From: CBDFGT01 sp965247225
Lineage (GTDB): Bacteria; Pseudomonadota; Alphaproteobacteria; Rhizobiales; Rhizobiaceae
Assembly: GCA_965247225.1 (NCBI GenBank)
Contig: CBDFGT010000029.1
Location: 62,001-126,000, forward strand
Reading direction: 5' to 3'
DNA length: 64,000 nt
Shown here: one piece after another, positions 18,279-27,566 of the stretch
How positions within the stretch are numbered: the first letter of the stretch is position 1
How the letters are laid out: every line of letters begins with the position of its first letter
Notes under the pieces: model-generated
What the model was told of the DNA's origin: nothing
Seen by the model: the letters and a program-made list of their open reading frames with translations, nothing else
The model's database searches: none
Made by a program: the position numbers and the translations under genes

Positions 18279-19565
18279 ATGTTTTACGTTTTTTGTGTTC
18301 TTTATACGATTTTACTCGTTGTATTCTTTGTGAAATTGTATATGAGCAAAAATTCGGATCCAATTTTTGCGCCTTGGCCTGGTTTCGTTGTTTTTTTTTG
18401 TACATACCTTCTTATCGGTACCATCTCATTGCCTGGTGAAGTTACCGATGTGCAATGGCTTGTCTATTGCTTGGGAATGGGCGGCTTTATAGTAGGTTGT
18501 TTATATTTGAGTTTACCGCTTAAGCAAAAAGTTGCAAATTCGACTGGAATGTTTCCCAAAGATGTCGATAAAATTGATTACTATTATGAAACGTTCAATC
18601 CCATTTTGGCTGTTGCATATTATCTAATATCAATGGCAGCGACCGTGTATCTCTGGATATCGGTCGGAATACCTTTTTTTTCGAGTAATGTTAATGCTGC
18701 TAGGGTGGCATATCTGGACAACGGTTATATCGCGACAGTTGCAACTATGCTTGATGTGACAGCTTCTGCATGTTTTGCATACATTTTGTCGATTAAAGGC
18801 AGAAGAAAAACGAGTTTCTACTATTTTTGCATATTGGTCTGCTCATCGTTTTTAGTTGTTGCCTTGTTCGCGGGATCGCGGACGAGGCTATTGAAATTTT
18901 TGGTTCCATGTTTGCTAATATATAATTACTACGGAAAGAAAATTAGTATAAAAACAATATTTTTTAGTGGCGTGATGGCGATAATTTTTATCGGTTTCAT
19001 TGGTTATTTTAGAAATGCTGCGCAGTATGGCGAAGATTTGGCTAATGGTATTGGTGGCGACTCTGCAAATTGGAATATTTTTCAATATATATTATATTTT
19101 TCATCCAAAGAATTAAGTACTGCGGCGTATGGGTTGGACTTGGTAATAAATAACATTCCGTCTAAGTTCGATTTTACATATGGTACATTGCATCTCGGAG
19201 CGATCTTGGCGCCGTTCAAGTTGGGATTTCCAAATCCAGGAGATTTCTTTAAGGAGGTAGTTGGAGGGCATTGGGATGGGTTTGGTTTGGCTTCAACTTT
19301 TTTTGCTCCTATGTATTCTGATTTTTCAGTGTATGGCGTATTTTTGTGCTCAGTTTTTTATGGTGCGATAATTACCAAGGTATATAACAAACAATATACG
19401 TCCAGAAAATCAAGCGTTTACTGGGTATCGACTTACGCGCTGTTGTTTTTTTTCATGGTGAGCGGTGTAAGAAGTGATATGGTAAGCTTCGAAGTTTTTT
19501 GGTTTGTTATTCTGTCATATTCTTTTTGTTTTTTTAGAAAAAAATACAAAATTTCCAATAATTAA
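18279..19565 (+). CDS. Wzy-like oligosaccharide repeat-unit polymerase
   Basis: Very hydrophobic protein of about 428 residues with ten or more predicted transmembrane helices and a FAGSRTRLLKF loop near the middle, a pattern seen in O-antigen/exopolysaccharide polymerases. A long periplasmic-type loop (about 280-350) holds a GxxHLGAxLAP stretch and is followed by MYSDFSVYG. Wzy joins lipid-linked repeat units in the periplasm. The ATG at 18279 has GAGG ten bases upstream; a TTG at 18270 is also in frame. Like its neighbour upstream it is AT-rich. Sequence identity among Wzy proteins is low, so the call rests on topology and location. Confidence 0.7.
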   Translation: MFYVFCVLYTILLVVFFVKLYMSKNSDPIFAPWPGFVVFFCTYLLIGTISLPGEVTDVQWLVYCLGMGGFIVGCLYLSLPLKQKVANSTGMFPKDVDKIDYYYETFNPILAVAYYLISMAATVYLWISVGIPFFSSNVNAARVAYLDNGYIATVATMLDVTASACFAYILSIKGRRKTSFYYFCILVCSSFLVVALFAGSRTRLLKFLVPCLLIYNYYGKKISIKTIFFSGVMAIIFIGFIGYFRNAAQYGEDLANGIGGDSANWNIFQYILYFSSKELSTAAYGLDLVINNIPSKFDFTYGTLHLGAILAPFKLGFPNPGDFFKEVVGGHWDGFGLASTFFAPMYSDFSVYGVFLCSVFYGAIITKVYNKQYTSRKSSVYWVSTYALLFFFMVSGVRSDMVSFEVFWFVILSYSFCFFRKKYKISNN

Positions 19566-19586
19566 GTATGGTCGGAGTTTAAATAA

Positions 19587-20555
19587 ATGGTGGATTTTTT
19601 GTTTGATCCTCAAGATATAAGCACAAGTATTGTCATCGTCAGCTGGAATTCAGAACTCTTACTGGATCGTTGTCTAGCGCCCTTCGTTGGACATCCGCCG
19701 TCAATAGAAGTTATAGTTTTTGATAATTTGAGCAGCGATAACACTGTTGATGCTGTAAAGAGAAAATATCCTTGGGTTAAACTCATTGAGAGCGATAAGA
19801 ATCTTGGGTTCGGGCGTGGTAATAACGAGGCTTTTAAATACTGTAGCGGAAGAAATATACTTTTGCTGAACCCGGACGCATTTTTGGATAACCTGTATCC
19901 CGTAGAGCTTCTATCCAAAACTCTTGACAGTTCGTCCGAAATAGCAGCGGTTGGTGCGGGTTTGGTTCATTCTGACGGACGACATCAAGTTGGGGATGCC
20001 GGATGGACGACAACGCTACTGAGTTTGGCTGGTCATGCATTCTGGTTGCACAGGATTTTTTCGTTCTGGCCAAGCATCTATATCTCGAACCCGTCTCTCC
20101 TGCGTAAAGATGTCTTGGATGTAGATTGGGTATGCGGCGCATGCATGATGGTCAAACGTTCCGTCATTGAAAAAATTGGTGGTTTTGACGAACAGATTTT
20201 CATGTACGGCGAGGATGTAGAGTGGGGTGACCGTATGAAGAGCAATGGGTATCGTGTTCTGCTATTGCCCCAACTAAGGGTACTACATATCCAGGGTGCG
20301 ACACAGAAGGGGAGTGATCGTATTTATTTTTCAACCAAATGGGTTGATGCGAGAGCAAAACGCTTCGCCCAAGGGCGTTCAAGAATAGCATACCTGTTTT
20401 TTAGAATTATATTATTCGCAGGATTTGGAATGCGCGGTGCAGTTCTAAAGTTGGGTTCGACGTTTAAATCTAACTTGCGGGAAAATTCAAAGCTGATGTT
20501 CCGCTATGCTAAATATGCTATTCTATTGCCATCATATGATGACCAACGAAAATAA
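19587..20555 (+). CDS. GT2-family glycosyltransferase, probable rhamnosyltransferase
   Basis: GT-A fold family 2 enzyme of 322 residues. Seen: the IVIVSWNSELLLDRCL N-terminal strand, the DNLSSDNT nucleotide-binding loop, NLGFGRGNNEAF, the LLNPDAF metal-binding DxD-like motif, and the later GGFDEQIFMYGEDVEWGDR motif with the catalytic acidic residues. These features match the RfbF/WbbL-like rhamnosyltransferase group. Composition returns toward normal along the gene. Confidence 0.82.
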   Translation: MVDFLFDPQDISTSIVIVSWNSELLLDRCLAPFVGHPPSIEVIVFDNLSSDNTVDAVKRKYPWVKLIESDKNLGFGRGNNEAFKYCSGRNILLLNPDAFLDNLYPVELLSKTLDSSSEIAAVGAGLVHSDGRHQVGDAGWTTTLLSLAGHAFWLHRIFSFWPSIYISNPSLLRKDVLDVDWVCGACMMVKRSVIEKIGGFDEQIFMYGEDVEWGDRMKSNGYRVLLLPQLRVLHIQGATQKGSDRIYFSTKWVDARAKRFAQGRSRIAYLFFRIILFAGFGMRGAVLKLGSTFKSNLRENSKLMFRYAKYAILLPSYDDQRK

Positions 20556-20583
20556 CATTTTCGCGATAAATACTCTGGATTGA

Positions 20584-22065
20584 ATGATGATTAGAAATAT
20601 TTTTTATAATTTGTTTGGTTTTGCGCTGCCACTTTTGATTGGTATTGCATGTTTGCCGCACATCATATTCACCTTGGGCAATACGAAATTCGGTTTTCTG
20701 TCTGTCGCTTGGGTGATTATTGGTTATTTCAGCATTTTTGATTTGGGCCTTGGGCGGGCTTTGACCCAGGCGATTGCAGCGCGTCTTGCAAACGATCGTA
20801 TCGGGCAAATTTATACTCTGACGCGTAAAACTTTGTTTGCAATGACGGTACTTTCGATTGTCGGTGGCGCTGTTCTAGCGCTGCTGTCCATGCCGGTTGT
20901 GGATATGGTTCTCAAGGTGCCTGCTGACTTTCGTGACGAAGCACTGCGAACGATGTGGGTTCTTAGCTTGGGTATTCCCGCCGTGGTTCTTTTTAGTGGT
21001 TTTCGTGGTATTCTTGAGGCATTCGGCCGGTTTGTAATTTCATCCGCCGGCCGTTCGGCTCTTGGCATATGGACTTTTGTAAGCCCGCTTCTTCTATTTC
21101 AGTATACGAAAGACCTGATGTGGGTCGTCACGGCTTTGGTCATAGGTCGATACGTGATTCTTGTCGTATTTGGACTGTTTTGTATTTCGGAGTTCCGTGA
21201 GAGAAAACTGTTTTCAATGAAAGAGAACTCTAATCTAAAAGAGGTTCTGGCTTTTGGTGGATGGATGACTGTTTCGAATCTCATCTCGCCTATCATGGTA
21301 TATATGGACCGCTTTTTCGTTTCGTCTATTTCTGGCCTTTCCCAAGTTGCTTATTATACCACACCTTACGACTTCATTTCGCGTTTGAGCTTTATACCGG
21401 AAGCCATTTTTGGTGTCATCTTTCCGGCCATGGCGAAGCTGCATGCTGACGGCAGTGACAAGGCCAGTGAACTCTACACTTTTTCATTAAAGGCATTAGG
21501 CTTTGCGATGTTTTTAGTATCGTCTGGTCTCGTCTTGATCAGTCCCATTTTCCTTAGATTATGGCTAGGGCCGGATTTCGAGGTTAACAGCCAGTTGATT
21601 TTCTCATTCCTGGCAATTGGCTTGTTCGTAAATTGCATGGCAAGGCCATCCTATAACTTACTGCAGGCACAAGGTCTTGCAAACAGGACTGCGCAGCTTC
21701 ATTTAGTGGAGCTCCCTGTGTATATCGTGACACTTATTGCGGCACTAAATTATTTTGGTCCTTTCGGTGCCGCTGTTGCTTGGCTCGGACGAGCAACATT
21801 TGATTTTGTTCTGCTGACAGTCGTTGTCCATAGAGAGACAAAAGGACTACAGGGGGCGGCGCGCATTATCTCGGTCGTGTTTATACTCCTCGTAGTTTTA
21901 GTGGGACTGTCGTTTATTTCAAGCGTAACATTACGTGTAGCCTACTGGTCAGTACTGATAGTGATTTTCAGCTTCCTATTTATTCGCTTTATTATTTCAG
22001 TGGAGGAAAAACGGCTGATTGGTTCCGTTTTTCGTCATAAGTACGCTGCGTGGGGGAAGCGTTGA
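20584..22065 (+). CDS. Wzx-type polysaccharide flippase (second copy)
   Basis: Integral membrane protein of 493 residues in the polysaccharide-transporter/MATE-like superfamily, with about 12-14 hydrophobic segments and the early FDLGLGRALTQAIAARLA motif typical of Wzx. Being next to the polymerase and glycosyltransferases, it is the better candidate for exporting this locus's repeat unit. It differs in sequence from the first flippase at 2129, so it is not a simple duplicate. The gene ends about 90 bases before the first IS fragment. Confidence 0.82.
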   Translation: MMIRNIFYNLFGFALPLLIGIACLPHIIFTLGNTKFGFLSVAWVIIGYFSIFDLGLGRALTQAIAARLANDRIGQIYTLTRKTLFAMTVLSIVGGAVLALLSMPVVDMVLKVPADFRDEALRTMWVLSLGIPAVVLFSGFRGILEAFGRFVISSAGRSALGIWTFVSPLLLFQYTKDLMWVVTALVIGRYVILVVFGLFCISEFRERKLFSMKENSNLKEVLAFGGWMTVSNLISPIMVYMDRFFVSSISGLSQVAYYTTPYDFISRLSFIPEAIFGVIFPAMAKLHADGSDKASELYTFSLKALGFAMFLVSSGLVLISPIFLRLWLGPDFEVNSQLIFSFLAIGLFVNCMARPSYNLLQAQGLANRTAQLHLVELPVYIVTLIAALNYFGPFGAAVAWLGRATFDFVLLTVVVHRETKGLQGAARIISVVFILLVVLVGLSFISSVTLRVAYWSVLIVIFSFLFIRFIISVEEKRLIGSVFRHKYAAWGKR

Positions 22066-22152
22066 GAGAGAGCTGGCTCGGGAAATTTGAACAGGTGAGA
22101 TAAGTGGATTTTTTGTCTGAGATCGGCAATATGCCGGATGACAGGAGAGACC

Positions 22153-22297
22153 ATGCCCAGACGACCCAGACGCAATCATACGCCGAGTTTCAAGGCCAAA
22201 GTGGCGCTTGCCGCCGTGAAGGGCGAGAAGACCATGGTGGAACTTGCCCAAGAGTTCGATGTCCACGCCAACCAGATCAAACAGTGGAAAGACCAGT
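22153..22297 (+). pseudogene. IS3-family OrfA remnant (N-terminal 48 codons)
   Basis: Begins MPRRPRRNHTPSFKAKVALA with a good AGGAGAG ribosome site and contains the helix-turn-helix VELAQEFDVHANQIKQWK. The reading frame is cut at 22298, exactly where the left terminal repeat of the IS5-family element starts. The rest of this OrfA and its partner OrfB are missing from the window. Confidence 0.8.
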
Positions 22298-23616
22298 TGG
22301 ACACCTCGAATTACCTTGATTTTCTGGCTGGGAGCCTATTCGACGGCAGTTCCTCCGGGTTCAGCGCATCATTTTGGGTCTATTTCTTGATGTTGTCCCG
22401 CCATATTCGGCGGTGTGATGGCCTTTCTGCCGCATCTGCGTCATGCGGTCAGTGGCTTTTGGCTGTGGTAGACATAGCGCAGCATGTTGCAGGCAATATT
22501 GGCCATGCCGATCTTGATGGTGGCACAGGTGATCCCGATGGTGCGGACGAAGAGTTTCATCTTGTCTTTCTGTCGTGCGAAGACATGCTCGACCGATGAA
22601 CGCACTTTGGAACGCCGGTTGTTGGCTTTGGATGTGATCTCGGACATCGGTCTGCCCTTCGGTTTCTTCTGATGGATGTCTGACTTCAGGCCGTTGGCGC
22701 TCAGCCATTCCTCGTTGGTCCTGGAGCGATAGGCCGTATCTGCCCAGACTGTCGACGCCGTATTGTCCTTGCGCACAATGTTGCGAAGCTGGGCTCCGTC
22801 ATGGGCAGAAGCCGAAGTCACCGTCCATCCCCTGATGAACCCGTGTTTGCGGTCAATGGCTGCATGGTTTTTGTAGCCAAACATGGGAATGGCAATATCA
22901 TGTTGCCTGGTGGCCGCAGATGCTGGCGTTTCGGTCGGTCTTTTTGCCTTGGAATATTTGACTGTCCAGCGGGCGTCCCTGTCTTTCTGCGCCAGCTTTG
23001 CGGGATTCTCCTCCCAGTCTTGCGGGATCTCGCCCTGTTTGATGGCGTCCTTCCCGGCATCATTGTTGTGCTGTTTGGGTGCCTGAATGATCGTCGCATC
23101 AACGATCTGCCCGCCCATGGCAAGATAACCGGATTTGCTCAGGTGCTTGTCGAACCGGGCAAACAGGGTGTGGATCGCGCCTGCTTTTGACAGATGTTCA
23201 CGAAACAGCCAGATCGTCTTGGCATCCGGCACCTTGTCCGAAAGTCCAAGTCCTAAAAACCGCAGGAACGACAGCCTGTCCTGGATGACAAATTCTGTCT
23301 GATCATCGCTCAGATTATACAGCGCCTGCAAAACCATGATCTTGAACATCAGGATCGCCGGAAATGGCGGACGTCCACCCTTGGAACCATCCGAGCGTTT
23401 CAAAGCCTTGGTGAGCGGCTTGTCAAAAACCTCCCAGGGAATGATCGCATTCAGCTTGACCAGAGGATCACCGGCAGCACTCAGACGCTGATACCGTTCA
23501 TCCAAATCCCAAAAACCAGGCTGTCCCCGCATCATCCGCTCCATGGAAAATACAAATCACATGCACGAGAGTGAATCACAAAACACGAAAATTGGCGAGG
23601 TTTTTAGAGGTGTCCA
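22298..23616 (-). mobile_element. IS5-family insertion sequence (about 1.32 kb)
   Basis: Bounded by imperfect inverted repeats: TGGACACCTC at 22298-22307 and GAGGTGTCCA at 23607-23616, with partial matches continuing inward to about 22 bases. It encodes one complete transposase on the minus strand. No target duplication is visible: CAGT precedes the left end and GATG follows the right end. This suggests recombination after insertion. The element separates an OrfA remnant from an OrfB remnant of apparently different IS3 elements. Confidence 0.8.
22441..23544 (-). CDS. IS5-family transposase
   Basis: DDE transposase of 367 residues. The N-terminal IS5 domain shows LMFKIMVLQALYNLSDDQTE and LSFLRFLGLGLSDKVPDA (about 68-105). 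The catalytic region contains GGQIVDATII (first Asp), FGYKNHAAIDRKHGF, WADTAYRS (second Asp) and RSSVEHVFARQKDKM (Glu). All three acidic residues are present and the frame is intact, so the element could be active. Confidence 0.9.
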   Translation of the reverse strand: MERMMRGQPGFWDLDERYQRLSAAGDPLVKLNAIIPWEVFDKPLTKALKRSDGSKGGRPPFPAILMFKIMVLQALYNLSDDQTEFVIQDRLSFLRFLGLGLSDKVPDAKTIWLFREHLSKAGAIHTLFARFDKHLSKSGYLAMGGQIVDATIIQAPKQHNNDAGKDAIKQGEIPQDWEENPAKLAQKDRDARWTVKYSKAKRPTETPASAATRQHDIAIPMFGYKNHAAIDRKHGFIRGWTVTSASAHDGAQLRNIVRKDNTASTVWADTAYRSRTNEEWLSANGLKSDIHQKKPKGRPMSEITSKANNRRSKVRSSVEHVFARQKDKMKLFVRTIGITCATIKIGMANIACNMLRYVYHSQKPLTA

Positions 23617-24418
23617 GATGGCCATGCAAGCGGTTCACAACAGGAATATCAGCGTGGCGCTCGCGTGCCGGACGTTCGGGGTCAGCGAGACGTGCTATCG
23701 CTATGAGCGCAAGCTCGACAATGAGAACGAAGAGATTGCCGACTGGCTGCTTCGGCTGACGACGACACACAAGACATGGGGATTTGGCCTATGCTTCCTG
23801 TATCTTCGCAATATCAAAGGGTTCGCCTGGAACCACAAACGGGTCTACCGCATCTGTCGCGATCTGGAATTGAACCTCAGGATCAAGCCCGGGAAGCGTC
23901 TGGTGCGGGAGCGGCCCGAGGCGCTTGCCGTGCCGGAAAAGCCCAACGCGACATGGTCCATGGACTTCATGGCTGATCAGCTTGCTGACGGTCGTTCGTT
24001 CCGGACATTGAACGTCATCGATGACTTCAACCGAGAGGGGCCCGGTATCGAGGTCGATTTCTCATTACCGGCCGAACGCGTCATCCGTTCACTGAACCAC
24101 ATCATCGAATGGCGCGGCAAGCCGGAGACCATTCGTGTCGACAACGGCCCGGAATACATCAGCGGCACGCTGCTGACGTGGGCCGAGAAACGCAACATCA
24201 CGATCAACCACATCCAGCCGGGAAAACCGCAGCAGAACGCATACATCGAGCGCTACAATCGAACAGTCCGGCACGAATGGCTGGGCTGCTTTATCTTCGA
24301 TACAATCAAGGAGGTACAAGATCACGCCACACGCTGGCTCTGGACATACAACAATGACAGACCCAATATGGCCATCGGCGGCATTCCGCCGAGGCAGAAA
24401 CTGAAAATGGCAGCCTAA
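23543..24418 (+). pseudogene. IS3-family OrfB transposase, 5' end replaced by IS5 sequence
   Basis: The native part begins about 23617 (MAMQAVHNRNISVALACRTFG); the ORF's upstream 25 codons are IS5 terminal sequence. It contains an HTH_21-like N-terminus and an rve integrase core with WSMDFMADQLADG, RVDNGPEYISG and QNAYIERYNRTVRHEW, the D-D-E triad. The C-terminus, QKLKMAA, is the usual end for this group. Its OrfA is missing, so it is unlikely to transpose by itself. The remnant at 22153 resembles an OrfA from another IS3 subgroup. Confidence 0.8.
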
Positions 24419-24457
24419 ATTCTACTGATAGGCCCCGTTAAAAACGGGGGGATTACC
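24419..24457 (+). repeat. Probable right terminal region of the IS3 element
   Basis: Follows the OrfB stop and contains a small hairpin (CCCCGTT/AACGGGG) ending in GGGGGGATTACC, the kind of terminus these IS3 relatives carry. The exact boundary is uncertain by a base or two. Confidence 0.45.
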
Positions 24458-24502
24458 GTGCGGCTGGTCCTGGATCAGGAGACCCAACATCCGTCCCGCT
24501 GG
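24458..24502 (+). pseudogene. Fragment of a second IS3 OrfA
   Basis: Fifteen codons read VRLVLDQETQHPSRW. This matches, with two changes, residues in the OrfA of the complete IS3 element at 28469-28810 (VRLVLDQESEHPSRW). The OrfA similarity starts right after the IS3 terminus and stops after the Trp codon, so the preceding IS3 element had landed in an older copy of this second IS. The remaining sequence to 24611 shows no gene. Confidence 0.75.
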
Positions 24503-24611
24503 CGTCTGTTTCATAAATAGCAGACAAGGTCACCGGGACTAAACATCTAAAATCAAAAACACCCATCAGTCGCCTCGCTCTATCCGGCGACAACATATTG
24601 AGGCTCCACAG

Positions 24612-25436
24612 CTAGCGAACCAGTTCAAGGCAGGCCACAGCACGTGCCGATGCTGCGTAGTCAGGATCGTAACCAGACGAATTGTTAAAATCGAACAATG
24701 TGGCATCAGAGCAGTCGCCCTGTGTCGTCATTTGCCACCCATCGTGGTTGTAACGAAAATACCATTCAGTCACATGATTTGCTTGAAAAGCACTCTTTAT
24801 TTTTTCTATCATTTCTGCATCAAAGATTTGAAGCCACCCATGGTTATGGTATTTGCCGAACGGAACGCTCAGCAGAAGTCTGCCGCCAGGCTTCAACATA
24901 CGTCTGAATTCGGAAATGGCTTTCAGATAGGATTCCGGGTTGTTTTCCCGCTTATCGGGCTCCTTTGAATATAAAAATGTATTGTCTAGACCAATATGCT
25001 CAAGCGTGGATAAACATACTACGACATCGAAATACTCGTCGCGAAAACAGGATTCACGTAAATCTTCATAAACATAAGACACTTTCTTGCGCCAAAAACA
25101 GTAATTTTCCGGCCACAAAGTGGAAATGAATACGCTCTTATTCTCGAGTTTCGGTTGCTCCAGAATAAATTCGAAATTCAGCACTGAACCTGCATCCAGT
25201 ATCCTGGCCGGGCCATCGCTGATTCGCGTCAACATCCAAGGATATTCGATCACGCGTTCATCAATCCGCCAGCCATAGTGCGAACTCAATCCCTCATTTG
25301 AATAGGCCCCTTTGATACCATTCTCGATCGCAGCCACTTTGGCTGAATGGTATCCACGCGTCCAAGGCTTGCTACCACGCGCGGCATAAAACCACTCGCC
25401 ACACTTTCGTCTCAACGAACCAGATATAAATTTCAA
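24612..25436 (-). CDS. Class I SAM-dependent methyltransferase
   Basis: About 274 residues with a Rossmann-type methyltransferase core: RILDAGSVLNFEF (motif I-like), YFDVVVCLSTLEHIGLDN (motif IV region) and FRRMLKPGGRLLLSVPFGK. It likely methylates a sugar in the glycan made by the adjacent transferases; the acceptor is unknown. The start is uncertain: TTG at 25436 has GGAG six bases upstream, while TTG at 25448 would abut the upstream gene. Last gene of a three-gene minus-strand operon. Confidence 0.75.
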   Translation of the reverse strand: MKFISGSLRRKCGEWFYAARGSKPWTRGYHSAKVAAIENGIKGAYSNEGLSSHYGWRIDERVIEYPWMLTRISDGPARILDAGSVLNFEFILEQPKLENKSVFISTLWPENYCFWRKKVSYVYEDLRESCFRDEYFDVVVCLSTLEHIGLDNTFLYSKEPDKRENNPESYLKAISEFRRMLKPGGRLLLSVPFGKYHNHGWLQIFDAEMIEKIKSAFQANHVTEWYFRYNHDGWQMTTQGDCSDATLFDFNNSSGYDPDYAASARAVACLELVR

Positions 25437-25448
25437 GATGGGCTCCAA

Positions 25449-26477
25449 TCAATTATTACGTGCCTTTATATAGTGGCGCTTAAATCTGCCAACGGCAATT
25501 GACGTGGTAGCAACGCCAACCTGTAATGCCAACCTTGCAAGTCCAACCATACCAGAAAGTTGCCGGATTTCTGCAACAATTGACCGGGCAAGATCCGTCT
25601 TTCCGATGCGTCGAGATCTCAGGGCTGCGGCCATACCGCTAACGACAACATAACCAGCCATGCGTGCGGCCTTCCCCATGTCACCAGATTGGGCACAATA
25701 GCCCACCGCCCAGCAACGGGCGAGCCAATAGCCAGCGAACAAGTCAAGATCTTCCGCAAGAACAGTCATTGAATTTGGATGCTCCGACCATTGCGCGACA
25801 ACTTGGTTTGCAAGCAGTATCTCTTGCTGGGCATCAATGATGCAATGCAGATAAATCATCAGATCGCCACCAATGTTTCGGCGCATGATATAGTGTTGGC
25901 GAAAGTCATTTGCAGCCGCGAATTGGCGAACTTCCACCATCCACCGCTTCAAGACATCACTGGTCGCCAGGCAACAGACGGGACTTACCGGCATAGCCCT
26001 GTACTGCCATCGCGTATTGCCGAACCATGCAAGCAACAGATCCCATGGTCTTGGGCGGCCCCAATTGGTGACAGGTCGAAATTCGAGCACTTGATCCGCA
26101 TTGTTCGTCTGCCCGAATCCCATAGCGAACGGGCAACTCTTATTCACCATACGTTGGTACATCTCCGAAATATATGGAGAAAGAACATCGTCATCATACA
26201 TGAATGTCGCATAACGCGACTCCAGTCGCTCGACCGCAAAAAAACATGCCCCCATAAAGCCCACCGCTTCAGGTGGCTGCACCAATATCTCAACTGCCTG
26301 CTGACCCGCATATCTTTCGCGCAACATATTTACACAGGTGCTGTCACTGCTAGCATCTATAACCATTACCCGAACACTTATGTTTTCGCATTGCGAGGCA
26401 AGGCATGAATCTATTGCACGCGCCACATAATCCTTGCGGTTCCGGGTTGGCAGAATGAATGTTATGGATTCTTTCAT
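25449..26477 (-). CDS. GT2-family glycosyltransferase
   Basis: Family 2 GT-A enzyme of 342 residues. Seen: TFILPTRNRKDYVARAIDSC at the N-terminus, a VIDASSDST loop, and the ATFMYDDDVLSPYI segment holding the DxD metal site. A hydrophobic/amphipathic C-terminal region may associate with the membrane. It overlaps the upstream Gmd-like gene by four bases (ATGA), so the two are translationally coupled. Donor and acceptor cannot be assigned. Confidence 0.78.
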   Translation of the reverse strand: MKESITFILPTRNRKDYVARAIDSCLASQCENISVRVMVIDASSDSTCVNMLRERYAGQQAVEILVQPPEAVGFMGACFFAVERLESRYATFMYDDDVLSPYISEMYQRMVNKSCPFAMGFGQTNNADQVLEFRPVTNWGRPRPWDLLLAWFGNTRWQYRAMPVSPVCCLATSDVLKRWMVEVRQFAAANDFRQHYIMRRNIGGDLMIYLHCIIDAQQEILLANQVVAQWSEHPNSMTVLAEDLDLFAGYWLARCWAVGYCAQSGDMGKAARMAGYVVVSGMAAALRSRRIGKTDLARSIVAEIRQLSGMVGLARLALQVGVATTSIAVGRFKRHYIKARNN

Positions 26478-27412
26478 CTAGGCAAGCTTTTTATCTGAAT
26501 GATTTCTTCGCAAACATCGAGGATGGATTTTTTAGGCTTGATCCCCAGACGCTTTTGCAAATGTGCGGTCGAAACCTGAAAGAAGGGCTGGGTACTTGGT
26601 CCTGCATTCTTCTCCTCTATAAACGCCCTCCACTCCATATTATGGTAAGAGAAAAGTGCTTCAACAAACTGGCGAGCATGCCATGTTACTCCCGAGGCCA
26701 ACACGAAATCTTCGCTGATCCGTGCCTTCGCAAGAGCCAAAACAATTTCCATATACTCTTCAGCTGCGCCCCAGTCGCAGTAAAAATCAAGAGTTACGAC
26801 CTGCACCTTCGTCGTTCTCCCGTCAAGCGCCCCTATCAAAGATTTGCAGACTTTTGGAATAAAATATGCGTCACCGCGCCTCGGCGACTCATGCTGAAAC
26901 AGATAAACTACAGAAGCAGCTATGCCATGCTGATTTCTGTAGAAAGATATCAACTCCGCAGCCGAATTCTTCGTATACGAGTATAGACAACTATTGGACT
27001 TCGGACTTCCTTCATCAACAATTTTCGGTAGCGGATTTGCAAAAACCTTTGCAGAACTCGCATAGAAGAGAAAACCAGCGGGGTTAATGCAACGCAGATA
27101 CTCCAATATCACCTGGACGGATACCAGATTCACCATCAGCGTTTCAACAGCCACAGATTCGTAATGGAAACCAGAGGAACCATGAACTGCGGCGACGTGA
27201 AAAATCAAATCAGGTCTCTTTGTATCAAGCAACTGCTTCAAAGCCTCGGGATCAGTTACATCACAACGGGCATAGCTATACCCCTTTTCCCCGTCAAAAC
27301 ATCTGCTATTTGCCTGTCTGGCTACGCCGCAAACCGTGTAGCCACTCCGCAAGAGATGTTCAGCGATATAGCTGCCATCTTGACCGTTTACTCCCAACAC
27401 TAACGCCAGCAC
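26474..27412 (-). CDS. GDP-mannose 4,6-dehydratase-like SDR with altered active site
   Basis: Extended SDR of about 312 residues resembling Gmd: GVNGQDGSYIAEHLL (7-21), HESPRRGDAYFIPKV, and DWGAAEEYMEIV. The Tyr144-x3-Lys148 pair is present. Where Gmd has the dehydration motif Thr-x-Glu, this protein reads SSAK (119-122), so the catalytic Glu is replaced by Lys. It may therefore be an epimerase or reductase on a nucleotide sugar rather than a dehydratase. The GTG at 27412 has GGAGAG at ideal spacing; a TTG at 27427 would add five residues. First gene of the minus-strand operon. Confidence 0.72.
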   Translation of the reverse strand: MLALVLGVNGQDGSYIAEHLLRSGYTVCGVARQANSRCFDGEKGYSYARCDVTDPEALKQLLDTKRPDLIFHVAAVHGSSGFHYESVAVETLMVNLVSVQVILEYLRCINPAGFLFYASSAKVFANPLPKIVDEGSPKSNSCLYSYTKNSAAELISFYRNQHGIAASVVYLFQHESPRRGDAYFIPKVCKSLIGALDGRTTKVQVVTLDFYCDWGAAEEYMEIVLALAKARISEDFVLASGVTWHARQFVEALFSYHNMEWRAFIEEKNAGPSTQPFFQVSTAHLQKRLGIKPKKSILDVCEEIIQIKSLPR

Positions 27413-27566
27413 TGTCGCTCTCCGCAATATTCATTTGGACAACTTACACAAGTCGCCAAAGACTCTTCCTTATATAGTCTTGGATATGGTGGCATGAGCT
27501 TATTGGAAGCCGCCATAGGTGTACCGCTGAACCGCCCCGGGTTTGCCGGAGGCTTGTTGGCTTAAG

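Noticed and set aside
22138..22599. 153-residue ORF on the + strand
   Set aside because: It joins the OrfA remnant to the IS5 end by read-through across the insertion junction; not a natural gene.
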